From Anaerosporomusa subterranea (lineage in GTDB: Bacteria; Bacillota; Negativicutes; Sporomusales; Acetonemataceae), in NCBI RefSeq assembly GCF_001611555.1, contig NZ_LSGP01000017.1, positions 186,001 through 250,000 of the forward strand: a stretch of 64,000 nt of DNA, read 5' to 3'. Position numbers and translations under genes: made by a program. Below are positions 1 through 8,928 of this stretch, in pieces. The stretch's first letter is position 1; each line of letters starts with the position of its first letter. The notes below the pieces were generated by a model that was given only the letters and a program-made list of their open reading frames with translations, had not been told where the DNA came from and made no database searches.

Positions 1-894
1 GTCCATCTCAGTCAATAGTTGATTCAAGGTCTGTTCGCGTTCGTCATTGCCACCAATGCCGCCGTTGCCACGTTTTTTGCCAATCGTGTCAATTTCATCG
101 ATGAAGACAATGCACGGCGCTTTTTCATTGGCTTGTTTAAACAGGTCACGCACCTTGGCAGCACCCATGCCGACAAACATTTCCACAAAATCCGAGCCAG
201 ATATCGAGAAGAACGGGACCTGGGCTTCGCCTGCAACCGCCTGTGCCAGCAGAGTTTTACCTGTGCCGGGAGGGCCGACCAACAGCGCCCCTTTTGGTAG
301 ATTTGCGCCAATTTCAGCATATTTGTCAGGATTGTGCAGAAAATCGACAATCTCATTCAACGCTTCTTTTGCTTCATCCTGGCCAGCTACGTCAACAAAC
401 GTCTTGCCAGTCTGCGCTTTCACATAGATTTTCGCATTGCTCTTGCCAAAGGTCATGGCATTGATACCGCCACCCATGCGCTTTTGCATTTGACGGGCAA
501 AGAGTTGTCCAATGCCAACAAAGAAGATAATCGGTAGTATCCAGGTTAAGAGAAAGTTTAGTAAGGGTGAATTTTCTCTGGGAATAACTTGATGGAATTG
601 GACGCCCGCATTGTGCAGACGGTTGACCAACTCAGGGTCGTTCATCCGGCCTGTTAGAAACGCGCTGTCTTTGCCAGATTCGTCTTTTACGACAAATACG
701 ATCTGCGTATCATGGATTTCTACCGATTTGACAACTCCGCTGCTAATTTGCGTGAGAAAAGTACCGTAATCTACCTCGGTAGGCTTTTGTTGTAGCAATC
801 CCGGTAAGCCTAAAGCATTTAGAACCATGAGAATTAGCATAGTTACAACATAATAATAAATCAACGGCTTTTTCGGTGCCTTTTGTTCTTCCAT
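1..894 (-). CDS. ftsH: ATP-dependent zinc metalloprotease FtsH, N-terminal part (gene runs off the left edge)
   Basis: Membrane-anchored AAA+ protease that unfolds and degrades membrane and short-lived cytosolic proteins. The first 298 codons are present. They show an N-terminal membrane segment (about residues 10-30), an extracytoplasmic FtsH-ext region (about 38-100), a second membrane segment (about 110-130), then the AAA+ domain with Walker A GPPGTGKT, Walker [10 protein letters not shown] and the pore-loop/second-region-of-homology neighbourhood up to LLTEMD. The HEXXH protease site lies outside the window. ATG at 894 is chosen because GGAGG lies about 8 bases upstream. The MarR gene upstream ends only 16 bases away, so the two may be co-transcribed. 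Family assignment is certain; only the C-terminal half is unseen. Confidence 0.97.
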   Translation of the reverse strand, partial: MEEQKAPKKPLIYYYVVTMLILMVLNALGLPGLLQQKPTEVDYGTFLTQISSGVVKSVEIHDTQIVFVVKDESGKDSAFLTGRMNDPELVNRLHNAGVQFHQVIPRENSPLLNFLLTWILPIIFFVGIGQLFARQMQKRMGGGINAMTFGKSNAKIYVKAQTGKTFVDVAGQDEAKEALNEIVDFLHNPDKYAEIGANLPKGALLVGPPGTGKTLLAQAVAGEAQVPFFSISGSDFVEMFVGMGAAKVRDLFKQANEKAPCIVFIDEIDTIGKKRGNGGIGGNDEREQTLNQLLTEMD

Positions 895-910
895 AAAGCT
901 TTTCCTCCAT

Positions 911-1363
911 TTACTTATGGCTCAGTTCGCTCATTTCCTGAATAAACGAACTGAGCTTTTTCATTCCGGCAATAACCGCTCTGAACTCATCTTCTGGTTT
1001 ATTCTCCAAAAAGGAGCCATATTTTGCTTCTAGAGCATCGCCGATTTTTTGAACTGTTACGACGCCAAGATTAGTGAGCGTCAAATTTACACAGCGTTCA
1101 TCTTCTGGGTTTCGAATACGTTGTATAAGCCCCAATTTTTCTAATTTCTTGCACATAGCAGAGGCATTGCCGCTGGCAAGGCCAATTGCGGTGCCAACGC
1201 TTCCTACTGTATGATGTCCAATTTGTTTAATTTCAACAAGAATACGGGTCTGCATCATGGTCAAACCTTGCTCTTCGACAATCGGACGAAACGTACTATC
1301 CATATATTCCGAAATCGTTCGTAAGAAGTCCCACATTTCTTTTTTAAAAACCATGCTGTTCAT
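911..1363 (-). CDS. MarR-family transcriptional regulator
   Basis: Winged-helix repressor of 150 aa. The core ([13 protein letters not shown], then a recognition-helix region with [20 protein letters not shown] and the wing [14 protein letters not shown]) matches MarR proteins in order and length. The reading frame stays open further upstream, but the ATG at 1363 has GGAGG 5 bases before it and gives the usual MarR length, so it is preferred. The gene sits directly ahead of ftsH with a 16-base gap. A long A/T-rich inverted repeat lies 36 bases upstream and is the likely operator for autoregulation. Its ligand cannot be read from the sequence. Confidence 0.9.
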   Translation of the reverse strand: MNSMVFKKEMWDFLRTISEYMDSTFRPIVEEQGLTMMQTRILVEIKQIGHHTVGSVGTAIGLASGNASAMCKKLEKLGLIQRIRNPEDERCVNLTLTNLGVVTVQKIGDALEAKYGSFLENKPEDEFRAVIAGMKKLSSFIQEMSELSHK

Positions 1364-1398
1364 GTTGGCCTCCAATGATTTACAAAGCTCTAACAATT

Positions 1399-1433
1399 TA
1401 TCTATATAATATATATAATATGTTATATAGATA
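1399..1433. promoter_or_regulatory. Inverted repeat, probable MarR operator
   Basis: Perfect 11-base arms TATCTATATAA (1399-1409) and TTATATAGATA (1423-1433) around a 13-base A/T spacer, just upstream of the marR start. The symmetry, position and A/T richness fit a MarR-dimer site overlapping the promoter. Function is inferred. Confidence 0.6.
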
Positions 1434-1596
1434 AAATTGTCAATCATAGTAGCTAATAGTAATAGTAATGCGCGATTCCTGCCAGATTTCGGCAGGAAAC
1501 TAAGTGCTGATGTCGAAAGTTGTTGTTGATTTTACAAATATTTCTGATAAATAGCAATGACGAGGCTGTTAAAAAGAAGCATGGAGGTACGCGGGT

Positions 1597-3906
1597 ATGC
1601 AAATCGGGAAATGGGGTCGGGGAGATCGCTCGAGGAAATCGTTTTCGATAGCTTCTCCTAACCCGCAGGACTTCTGTGACAATCTGAAGGATAAACAATT
1701 TCGACAACTTTTCGAATCGATGAATGAAGGCTTCGTGCTGTACGAAATGATTGTTAACAGTCAAGGTAAGGTCGTCGATGCCCGCATTCTAAGCACCAAT
1801 CCGGCCTATGAACGGCAGTTCGGCTGGAGGCGTGAGCAAGTTATTGGCAAGCGCCTCTCTGAGCTAAGCCCTATTGTGAATTCCGCTTGGCTTGAGAAGT
1901 ATGAGCAGATTGTCAAAACCGGTCAGCCCTTGACTATTGAGGAATACTCGCCGCTTGCAGACCGATGGTTATTGGCAAACGCTTATACACCCGGCCCCGG
2001 CATGGTAGCTGTCGTCTTTACCAATATCACCGAGCATAAGCGGATGCAAGAAGAGCTTGCCCGGGCGAGGGAAGATCGCTTCAAAAAATGCTTTGATAAT
2101 TCACCAGACTGTTTTGCTATTCTGCGGGCTGAACGCAGTGCTGCAGGACAGATCATCGATTTTGTCCATGAATATATCAATACGGCGGGTTGCTTGGAAA
2201 CCGGTGTCAGCGAGAAAGACTATAGCGGACGCAGGCTGCTGGATTTATACACGGGGTTTGGAACAGCTTCGCTGTTCGAACAATACTGTCAGGTGGTCGA
2301 GACAGGAGAGCCTCTGAAGATAGACGCGATTAGTTACTCCGGAATGGGAATAGCCTCACTTGATGGGGTATGCGGCGCCAACGTAATCAAACTGGATGAC
2401 GGGATCGCGGTTACCTGGCGGAATATAACCGATAAGATACGCCTGGAAGAAGAACTGAGACGGCGCGAACGGCAGTATCGGACCTTGATCGAGAATATTC
2501 CGATGGTGATTTGCCGCTATGACAGGGACTTTCGCCATATCTATGTCAGCCCAGCAGTGGAAACGGATTTTGGGGTCAACGCTGAACAGGTCATGGATAA
2601 GACATGGCAGGAAATTGGCATCAACCAGACCTTATATCGATCCTGGCAACGCGAATTCGAGAAGGTTTTGCGGACTGGCCAGGCTGTAGCAGGCGATGTG
2701 GAATTACCTGATGCGCAAGGTGCAACTGGCTATTATCATGTTCAAGTTCTGCCGGAAACAGATGAACAGGGGCGGATTGAAACGCTGTTGACGATTGCCC
2801 AGGATATCACTAAGCGCAAGCAGGCTGAGGAAGCTTTGCGCCAGTCGGAGGAACGCTTCCATAAGGCATTCCACGGCAATGGGGCTATGATGTGTATTGT
2901 CAGGACAGCTAATGATCAGATTGTCGAGGTGAACCAGCGGCTTTTGGATGTTATCGGGTACACACGCGACGAGTTGGTAGGACACACATTTCAGAAACTC
3001 AATTTGTGGGCCGAAGATCACAAGAGAGCAGAGTCTTTGCTAGGAGAGATACGAGTGAAAGGGAACCTTCAAAGCTTCGAATTCTGTTTGAGAACGAAAT
3101 CCGGAAAGATCGTTACCCTACTAGCATCGACTTCATTACTTACTCTCCATGATGAACTATGCCGGATATATACAGCTCAAGATATAACCAAAGAAAGGAG
3201 ACTAGAGGCGGAGATGCAACGACTGGACCGCCTCAATCTGGTCGGCGAGATGGCTGCCAGCATCGGCCATGAGGTTCGCAACCCGATGACTACGGTACGT
3301 GGCTATCTGCAGATGTTTCAAAGACGGGCAGAACTCGCCAAATATGGGGAACAGTTGACGACAATGATCGAAGAACTCGATCGGGCCAATGCGATCATCA
3401 GTGAATTTCTGTCGCTCGCCAAGAATAAGGCGATTGATCGGAAACGCGGCAATTTAAACACCATTATCCGCTCACTGTTCCCGCTGATTGAAGCTGATGC
3501 GTTACGTATGGGTCATGAAGCTGCAGTCAGGACCGGAGATATTCCGGATAATGAGTTCGATCCCCAACAAGTGCGACAGTTGATCTTAAATCTGACGCGC
3601 AATGGGTTGGAAGCGATGCAAGGCGGCGGCCGGCTCACCATCAGGACTTATCTTAGCAGCCAAGCCATCGTTCTCGAGGTGCAAGACACCGGATCGGGCA
3701 TACCTGACGAGATCTTGCAGCAGTTGGGGACGCCTTTTGTAACTACAAAGGAGACTGGCACAGGATTGGGCTTGCCGGTTTGTTTTCGCATCGCGGAGAG
3801 ACACGGTGCGAAGATGGGGATACAGAGTTCGTCGCAAGGGACAACCGTTTGTGTTGCTTTTAGCGACGTGTTGGACATAGACGAAACGAAGCGCGAACGC
3901 CACTAA
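1597..3906 (+). CDS. Multi-PAS sensor histidine kinase
   Basis: Soluble sensor kinase of 769 aa with no membrane segment. Four PAS/PAC units can be followed (roughly residues 33-150, 160-285, 293-412 and 422-540). A DHp domain follows with the phosphoacceptor in IGHEVRNP (His558), then an HATPase domain (about 645-760) with N box LILNLTRNGLEAM, G1 DTGSGIP and G2 GTGLGL. This architecture and the DHp/HATPase sequences resemble KinA-type sporulation kinases and other orphan stress kinases; which one cannot be decided. No response regulator lies next to it, so it is an orphan kinase. ATG at 1597 follows GGAGG at 9 bases. Transcribed divergently from marR. Confidence 0.9.
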   Translation: MQIGKWGRGDRSRKSFSIASPNPQDFCDNLKDKQFRQLFESMNEGFVLYEMIVNSQGKVVDARILSTNPAYERQFGWRREQVIGKRLSELSPIVNSAWLEKYEQIVKTGQPLTIEEYSPLADRWLLANAYTPGPGMVAVVFTNITEHKRMQEELARAREDRFKKCFDNSPDCFAILRAERSAAGQIIDFVHEYINTAGCLETGVSEKDYSGRRLLDLYTGFGTASLFEQYCQVVETGEPLKIDAISYSGMGIASLDGVCGANVIKLDDGIAVTWRNITDKIRLEEELRRRERQYRTLIENIPMVICRYDRDFRHIYVSPAVETDFGVNAEQVMDKTWQEIGINQTLYRSWQREFEKVLRTGQAVAGDVELPDAQGATGYYHVQVLPETDEQGRIETLLTIAQDITKRKQAEEALRQSEERFHKAFHGNGAMMCIVRTANDQIVEVNQRLLDVIGYTRDELVGHTFQKLNLWAEDHKRAESLLGEIRVKGNLQSFEFCLRTKSGKIVTLLASTSLLTLHDELCRIYTAQDITKERRLEAEMQRLDRLNLVGEMAASIGHEVRNPMTTVRGYLQMFQRRAELAKYGEQLTTMIEELDRANAIISEFLSLAKNKAIDRKRGNLNTIIRSLFPLIEADALRMGHEAAVRTGDIPDNEFDPQQVRQLILNLTRNGLEAMQGGGRLTIRTYLSSQAIVLEVQDTGSGIPDEILQQLGTPFVTTKETGTGLGLPVCFRIAERHGAKMGIQSSSQGTTVCVAFSDVLDIDETKRERH

Positions 3907-3909
3907 ACG

Positions 3910-3978
3910 CACGAGCGCCACTATGATACTACTAGGCGATCCGTTTGTGTCGCTAGTGTACCGCTAGTGGCGCTCGTG
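3910..3978. repeat. REP-like inverted repeat
   Basis: Arms CACGAGCGCCACTA (3910-3923) and TAGTGGCGCTCGTG (3965-3978) are perfect complements around a 41-base loop, directly after the kinase stop. No T-run follows, so it is not an ordinary terminator. The core CACRAGCGCC recurs at 27.35 and 51.7 kb. Confidence 0.6.
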
Positions 3979-4076
3979 TTCATCGTACTAAACGACCCTC
4001 TAGTAACCTCTGCGATTGTTCAGGGAGAGCGTTGGCACCGGGGTCTGCCCCTAAGTGATTGCGTTTCCAGCCTTTT

Positions 4077-4718
4077 TTATTTGACAATACGCAGGACACT
4101 CATGATGATCAACAGGGTTCCCGGCAGGTAGGGGAAGCGTTCTTTCACGCTTTCCGGGAGTAAGCGACTGGCAAAGGTAATCCCGCTCCAAATCAACCCC
4201 ATCTGAATAACGGCCATCACTAACGGTGTATAGAGGGGAAGTACTCCGAGCAATTCTGCGGCAAACGTTGCCACCATATTATCTAAGCCTAACGCAAGGC
4301 CGAGAAAAATCGCCTCTGATGGACTGATTGACCGGGAGTGGTCTATATCAACGGCCTCAGGATCGGCAAGAATATTGACGATAAGCTTTCCCAGCTTAAT
4401 ACGTAGTTGGGGAAGGTCATCTGATCGCCTTGGAGTTAGCCGTTTGATCAAGTACTCTTGAAATACGCTCCACAGACCGATCAGCAACAGCAGGAACGCG
4501 CCGATCATGACGGCCGATTGCGGAGCTATCAACATGCCAGTTCCCTGGGCGGCAATCATCGCGACCGCTGTGCATACAGCAGTCACAGCTCCTACGACCA
4601 GCAACGAACTAAATGGTACGGTAATTTTCCTTACTCCATAAGCAACTCCGGCTAGGAGTGCGTCAAAGCTTACTGCAAACCCCAAAAGTATAACATATAG
4701 CATTTGTATAAAGGACAC
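4077..4718 (-). CDS. ytaF: Sporulation membrane protein YtaF-like (MntP/DUF204 fold)
   Basis: Integral membrane protein of 213 aa with about six hydrophobic helices. It contains two internal MntP-like halves with the typical small/acidic signatures VSFDALLAGVAYG (about residue 16) and LGLALGLDNMVATFAAELLG (about residue 141). This pattern is shared with manganese exporter MntP and with YtaF of endospore formers. The polar central loop (about 95-125) is YtaF-like, hence the name, but a metal or ion exporter role cannot be excluded. It stands alone between a plus-strand kinase and a divergent SOD-like gene. Confidence 0.8.
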   Translation of the reverse strand: MSFIQMLYVILLGFAVSFDALLAGVAYGVRKITVPFSSLLVVGAVTAVCTAVAMIAAQGTGMLIAPQSAVMIGAFLLLLIGLWSVFQEYLIKRLTPRRSDDLPQLRIKLGKLIVNILADPEAVDIDHSRSISPSEAIFLGLALGLDNMVATFAAELLGVLPLYTPLVMAVIQMGLIWSGITFASRLLPESVKERFPYLPGTLLIIMSVLRIVK

Positions 4719-4855
4719 CTCCTCGGATATACTGTATAGCCGTTGATACTATATGGCATATTTGCTGAGAAGGTGCTGAGCCTACTTTTCTACACACAAT
4801 CATCATAAAGACTACATAAAATATAGAAAGAAGGAGTGTGAAGGAGAGGAAGTCG

Positions 4856-5347
4856 ATGAATATGGAGATATCCTGCAGGGCTGCCTGTGCAGAGATGTGC
4901 GGCAGTGAACTGGCGCCAAATCTAACCGGCCGGGTTTGCTTTTTTGACGTTCGGGGCGGCACCTGGATAGAAGCAGAAATTTGTGGCTTACCAGCATATA
5001 GAGCTGCAGGGAAGGACGGTCAACCGATAGGGCCGCATGGCTTTCACATCCACGAGGGAGCTAGCTGTGAGTCAGCCCATGCAGCAGACCCGTTTACATC
5101 GGCGGGCGGTCATTGGAATCCAACAAATCAGCCCCACGGTAATCACGCTGGCGACTTTCCCGTTCTATTTTCAAATCATGGTGTGGCAATCATGCATTTC
5201 TTCACAGACCGCTTCTCAGTTGAAGACGTGATTGATAAGACTGTCATCATTCATCAGAATCCAGATGATTACCGCAGCCAGCCTGCAGGGAACTCTGGCA
5301 AGCGACTGGCCTGCGGGGTTATCCGGCTATGCAGCGGTTGCCGATAA
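4856..5347 (+). CDS. Superoxide dismutase [Cu-Zn]-like protein
   Basis: 163-aa protein of the Cu/Zn-SOD family (beta-barrel dismutase fold). The diagnostic ligand motifs are present in order: GFHIHE, GGHWNP, HAGDFP and the C-terminal GNSGKRLACGVI that carries the active-site Arg and the disulfide Cys. There is no signal peptide, and the N-terminus is Cys-rich (ISCRAACAEMC), so it appears cytosolic, unlike most bacterial SodC. The ATG at 4856 is chosen over an upstream in-frame GTG (4838) because GGAGAGG is well spaced for the former. Like Bacillus YojM, some family members lack full activity, so dismutation is probable rather than shown. Ends in a strong bidirectional terminator. Confidence 0.85.
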   Translation: MNMEISCRAACAEMCGSELAPNLTGRVCFFDVRGGTWIEAEICGLPAYRAAGKDGQPIGPHGFHIHEGASCESAHAADPFTSAGGHWNPTNQPHGNHAGDFPVLFSNHGVAIMHFFTDRFSVEDVIDKTVIIHQNPDDYRSQPAGNSGKRLACGVIRLCSGCR

Positions 5348-5383
5348 ATCAGATAAGCCCCCGGCTGGGGGCTTATCTGATTT
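5346..5383. terminator. Bidirectional intrinsic terminator
   Basis: Perfect 17-bp stem (5346-5362 with 5367-5383) and GGCT loop, starting at the stop codon of the SOD-like gene. A/T-rich arms give A and T tracts on both sides, so it can also end the convergent symporter operon. Confidence 0.85.
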
Positions 5384-5441
5384 ATGATACTCCTGGTAGG
5401 GTAGAGCCGGGAAGTGTAAAACCCTCTCCGAGAAGTCTTCT

Positions 5442-6890
5442 TTATTTAGTTACTGATTGAGGTGTGGAAGCAGAGCGATCTTGGGTGAGAAGGGAAACGA
5501 CGTAGATGACCACAAAGTTAATGGTGATGGCGATCAAGACGCGATTGGGCCCCAACTCAGTGATCTGGCTCAGGATGACGCCGGAGATAATTCCCAGGCG
5601 AGCGCCCCAAGGCGTAATTTTGCTGTTCTTTTTCCCCATTTCATGGGCTTCTCCGCTACGCTCTTTCCATAAGAGGCCCAAAATGATCAGGGGTACCAAG
5701 CCGCTTCCCACCATGCCGTAAGCCTTGGCGAAGAGACCCATGATAGTGGAGGCTTGCATGGCCACCACGCAGGCGAAAATGCCGACAACGACTGTGAGCC
5801 AGGTAGCCAGTTTGACGAGTTGCGCGTCATTCAGCTCGGGACGGAAAGGCCTGATGAGGTCGTTGACAATTAAGACGGTCGCAGAATTCAAGTTGGCGTC
5901 GGCTGCAGACATGCCGGCCACCAGCATGAGTGCGAAGATGATAGTGCCCAGCCAAACGGGCAGATGATTGTTCATGTACCAGGGAATGACGTTATCTGTA
6001 GCCAGCCCTGGTTGCAGGGTAAGAATGGTCATGCCGGTCAGGGCGGACAGGCAGCAAAAGAGCAGAGCCAGGCAGCCGCTGATTACAATCCCCCGGCGGG
6101 CTATGGAGCCGCTTTTGGCGGCAAAGCAGCGTTGCCAGTATATCTGGGCAGCCAAGATTCCTACACTGGCCGTGACAAAGTTGGTAACCATGATCACTGG
6201 ATTAACCTTGCTGAAACTGAACAGGTCCCCTTTGCCCACGGCAGCTAATTTTTGGCCCAGGACCGCAAGACTGAAGTCGATGTTGGTGAAGGTGATGTAG
6301 TAGAAAACAGAAGCAAGAACCAGCACGATACCCCCCTGAAACAGGTCGATCCAGATTACGGAATACATGCCGCCCAATGCGGTATAGGTGATAAAGATGA
6401 CAGAGAAGAAAATGATGATGGGAAGAGGATCAACCCCGGTAACCACGTTGAAAACGTTGCCGAAGCCTTTAACTTGACCGGCCACCCAGGAGATCATAAT
6501 GATGGAAGACAGGAAGCCTACCAGAGCCCGGGTCCATTTATCGCGGAAAAAGAGGTCGTCAGACATTTCCGCCACGGTGTTGTAGGTAAACTTGCCGGCG
6601 AAACCGGCGAAAACCAGACCGAAAATAATCTTGGAGCCCTGCTCCCCGAGAATAAAGGAAAGCCAGCTTAGACCTTCGGTATAGCCCTTGCCGGTGTGCC
6701 CGACAAAATTGCCAACACCCATGATCGTTGCAAAGTCTGTGAAGAAGATGAAGACAAGAGGCAGGGTGCCACCGGCAATGGCGTAGTTAGCAAAGGAAGC
6801 CGTAGCTTCGCCTTTTACCTTTAAGGAGATTCCAACAAAAAGTAGGCACACAAGCACGGTAATTACCCAAATACCGACACTTAAGCTCAC
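5442..6890 (-). CDS. Sodium:solute symporter (SSS family)
   Basis: Membrane transporter of 482 aa with about 13 hydrophobic helices. It belongs to the Na+-coupled SSS/PutP superfamily by its overall pattern: an early helix, GVGNFVGHTGKGYTEGLSW in the unwound helix-1 region, TALGGMYSVIWIDLFQGG, and AGMSAADANLNSATVLIVND. The preferred start is GTG at 6890 with AGGAG 8 bases before it; the longer frame adds an unlikely basic leader. It is the last gene of a minus-strand operon for a D-amino-acid/hydroxyproline-type dehydrogenase, so uptake of proline, hydroxyproline or a related amino acid is a reasonable inference. The substrate cannot be read directly. Confidence 0.88.
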   Translation of the reverse strand: MSLSVGIWVITVLVCLLFVGISLKVKGEATASFANYAIAGGTLPLVFIFFTDFATIMGVGNFVGHTGKGYTEGLSWLSFILGEQGSKIIFGLVFAGFAGKFTYNTVAEMSDDLFFRDKWTRALVGFLSSIIMISWVAGQVKGFGNVFNVVTGVDPLPIIIFFSVIFITYTALGGMYSVIWIDLFQGGIVLVLASVFYYITFTNIDFSLAVLGQKLAAVGKGDLFSFSKVNPVIMVTNFVTASVGILAAQIYWQRCFAAKSGSIARRGIVISGCLALLFCCLSALTGMTILTLQPGLATDNVIPWYMNNHLPVWLGTIIFALMLVAGMSAADANLNSATVLIVNDLIRPFRPELNDAQLVKLATWLTVVVGIFACVVAMQASTIMGLFAKAYGMVGSGLVPLIILGLLWKERSGEAHEMGKKNSKITPWGARLGIISGVILSQITELGPNRVLIAITINFVVIYVVSLLTQDRSASTPQSVTK

Positions 6891-6963
6891 TAAAAAACAC
6901 TCCTTTCTAAAACTGAAATAAGAGAACTTGCGAATGATGCCGTGGGGATAACGGGAAAAGCGC

Positions 6964-8142
6964 TTACTGAGCAAACCTTTCTAAGTGAAGTTTCTGTATC
7001 GCGGGGGATTCAATGCCACCGGCTACATAGTCGGCCATCATTTTGCCGGTTAACGGCGCCAGAGCAATGCCGTCGCCCTCATGTCCTGCAGCCATCAGGA
7101 ATCCTGCCAATTCAGTCGGGCCGAGAATGGGCATGCCATCTGGAGTGTACGGACGCAATCCGGAGAATACCCGAATGATATGAATATTCTTCAGCCCAGG
7201 GACGATATTGACAGCATGACGTAAGATCGTGGATAAAGCTTCTGGCGTCGTACTCGAATCGTAACCAACAAGCTCACGCGTGCCGCCAATGAGCAGAGTT
7301 CCTTCCTGCGTTTGGCCTAGGGACAGCCCGACGCCTAGTTCTGCCGCTTGGGGGTCTTCTTGTCGTATCAGATCTGGCGTGTGTTTGGCAACAATGTAGC
7401 GGGCACTCCAGAGTGTGCCGAAAATGGTTGGCGGCATGGCTTCGGTAACGATGATTTGACCGCGACGGGGTTTAATCGGTATCTCAAGGCTGACGAGTCT
7501 GCCGATAAAAGGTGCATACGCGCCGGCGGCGTTGATGATAATATCGGCGCGGAAGGCGCCCTTGCTAGTTACAACGCCGCTGACCCGGCCGCCGCTTGAT
7601 TCAATATCTGTCACCTTCGCCCCGGTATGAATGATGGCGCCTAACTTTCTGGCCGCTCTCGCGAAGCCGAAAGTCAGCTTCAGCGGGCTGACCTCTGCGT
7701 CAGCCGGACTATAGGTTGACGCAAGCAGGGAAGGGGATAACGCCGGCTGATGCCGCCGCGCTTCTTCGATAGAGAGCAAGTCAACCGGTAGACCGAGTGC
7801 TTGCTGTCTGGCGACGAAGTTTTCCATGATGGCCATTTGCTGCTCGTTTTCGATGGCAATCATGCCGCCACTGGATCCGTAATCTATATCATCATCCAGT
7901 TCTTCACCCAGTCCCGGAAACATGGCCGCGCTCTCCATGGCCATGGAAAGATGCAGCCCGGGATTCTTCGACTGCATACTGATGGCCTTATCACAGGCGC
8001 CAGATGAGCCACTGCAAACATCGCATTGATCTAGCAGCAGGGGCTTGATTCCGTGTTTCGTCAAGTAGTAGGCGATGGCTGAGCCGATTACTCCGGCGCC
8101 GATAATGACAACTTCTCCAGGTTGTGTTCTCGCTATATTCAT
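6964..8142 (-). CDS. FAD-dependent D-amino acid/hydroxyproline dehydrogenase subunit (DadA/HcnC-like)
   Basis: 392-aa flavoprotein of the DAO family. It has an N-terminal dinucleotide-binding GAGVIGSAIAYYL (about residue 16), a central substrate domain, and C-terminal GLRPYTPDGMPILGPT plus AGHEGDGIALAP, which are hallmarks of glycine oxidase/D-amino acid dehydrogenase/HcnC proteins. It overlaps the upstream BFD-type gene by 4 bases, indicating translational coupling. In known hydroxyproline-oxidase and opine/HCN-synthase complexes this subunit oxidises the amino acid and passes electrons through the partner FAD and Fe-S subunits encoded upstream. Substrate is inferred only from context. Confidence 0.85.
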   Translation of the reverse strand: MNIARTQPGEVVIIGAGVIGSAIAYYLTKHGIKPLLLDQCDVCSGSSGACDKAISMQSKNPGLHLSMAMESAAMFPGLGEELDDDIDYGSSGGMIAIENEQQMAIMENFVARQQALGLPVDLLSIEEARRHQPALSPSLLASTYSPADAEVSPLKLTFGFARAARKLGAIIHTGAKVTDIESSGGRVSGVVTSKGAFRADIIINAAGAYAPFIGRLVSLEIPIKPRRGQIIVTEAMPPTIFGTLWSARYIVAKHTPDLIRQEDPQAAELGVGLSLGQTQEGTLLIGGTRELVGYDSSTTPEALSTILRHAVNIVPGLKNIHIIRVFSGLRPYTPDGMPILGPTELAGFLMAAGHEGDGIALAPLTGKMMADYVAGGIESPAIQKLHLERFAQ

Positions 8143-8423
8143 GGTCTTATCCTGCCTTCCTTTGCAGTCAGTAGGGTATCGACCTTCACTGGGCGTACAG
8201 GCGGTCGCGTGGTTGGAGGCTCAAGGTTTGCCGGGTCTATGCCGGCCTGCTGCGTTAGCATCGCGCTGATCAGACGGCGGCAAGTCCGTCCCTGACACAA
8301 TCCCATGCCTGCGCTCGTCCGCCGCTTAACGCCGGTAAGGGTGGTTGCGCCGTCAGCAATAGCCTCCCGTATTTTCCGCTCGCATACTTCTTCGCAACGG
8401 CAAATTAATATATCATCAGCCAT
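8139..8423 (-). CDS. BFD-like [2Fe-2S]-binding protein
   Basis: 94-aa protein with the four-Cys bacterioferritin-ferredoxin arrangement: ICRCEEVCE at the N-terminus and GMGLCQGRTCRR about 35 residues later. In dehydrogenase operons of this type the domain is often fused to the FAD subunit; here it is a separate gene. It probably carries electrons between the two flavoproteins. It overlaps its upstream neighbour by 8 bases and its downstream neighbour by 4. Confidence 0.85.
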   Translation of the reverse strand: MADDILICRCEEVCERKIREAIADGATTLTGVKRRTSAGMGLCQGRTCRRLISAMLTQQAGIDPANLEPPTTRPPVRPVKVDTLLTAKEGRIRP

Positions 8424-8928
8424 GTTCTTCCCCGCCTTTCACCCGGATGCCGCGAATCATGTTCAGGGTTGATTTTGGCGCTTCAATGGTTACAACAACC
8501 GTCTTGTCAGCCCTTGGCGATACGGTTGTTTTCAGCACTTTCGCGTCGGCCACCGCATGACCGCTGCGATCTAGCCCTATCACAAATTCACCGGCTTGAG
8601 GGACAGGACAGTATTCATACGGCATCTGTACAGTACCCATTTCGCCAGACAGAGAAGCATCGACGACAAAAATGGCTAAGCCAGGACACTGGGCGATGCA
8701 GGCTCCGCAGCCGGAACACTTGTCTACGGCGAGTTGTGGCAGAGAGGTGATAGGCTGTCCGACGCTGATGGCGTGAAATGGACACGCTGCCTCACAGGGA
8801 TTGCAGGGAATATCTTGAATACATTCGATCACCGCGACCGGGCCCTTTTCCATTCGTTCCTGAGAGGGTAAGACTGTGGATAGTTCATCGCCGGACAGAT
8901 AACCATCGGTTGCCAGGCTAGATTGCAT
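8416..8928 (-). CDS. 4Fe-4S ferredoxin-domain subunit
   Basis: 170-aa protein with two ferredoxin clusters: CNPCEAACP (about residue 41) and CSGCGACIAQCPG (about residue 71). A C-terminal beta-rich part follows (about residues 85-170, ending MIRGIRVKGGEEHG). It overlaps the preceding FAD gene by 11 bases and the next gene by 8, so it is a subunit of the same complex rather than a free ferredoxin. Likely role: an additional electron outlet for an amino-acid dehydrogenase in an anaerobe. The C-terminal region is not recognised. Confidence 0.8.
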   Translation of the reverse strand: MQSSLATDGYLSGDELSTVLPSQERMEKGPVAVIECIQDIPCNPCEAACPFHAISVGQPITSLPQLAVDKCSGCGACIAQCPGLAIFVVDASLSGEMGTVQMPYEYCPVPQAGEFVIGLDRSGHAVADAKVLKTTVSPRADKTVVVTIEAPKSTLNMIRGIRVKGGEEHG

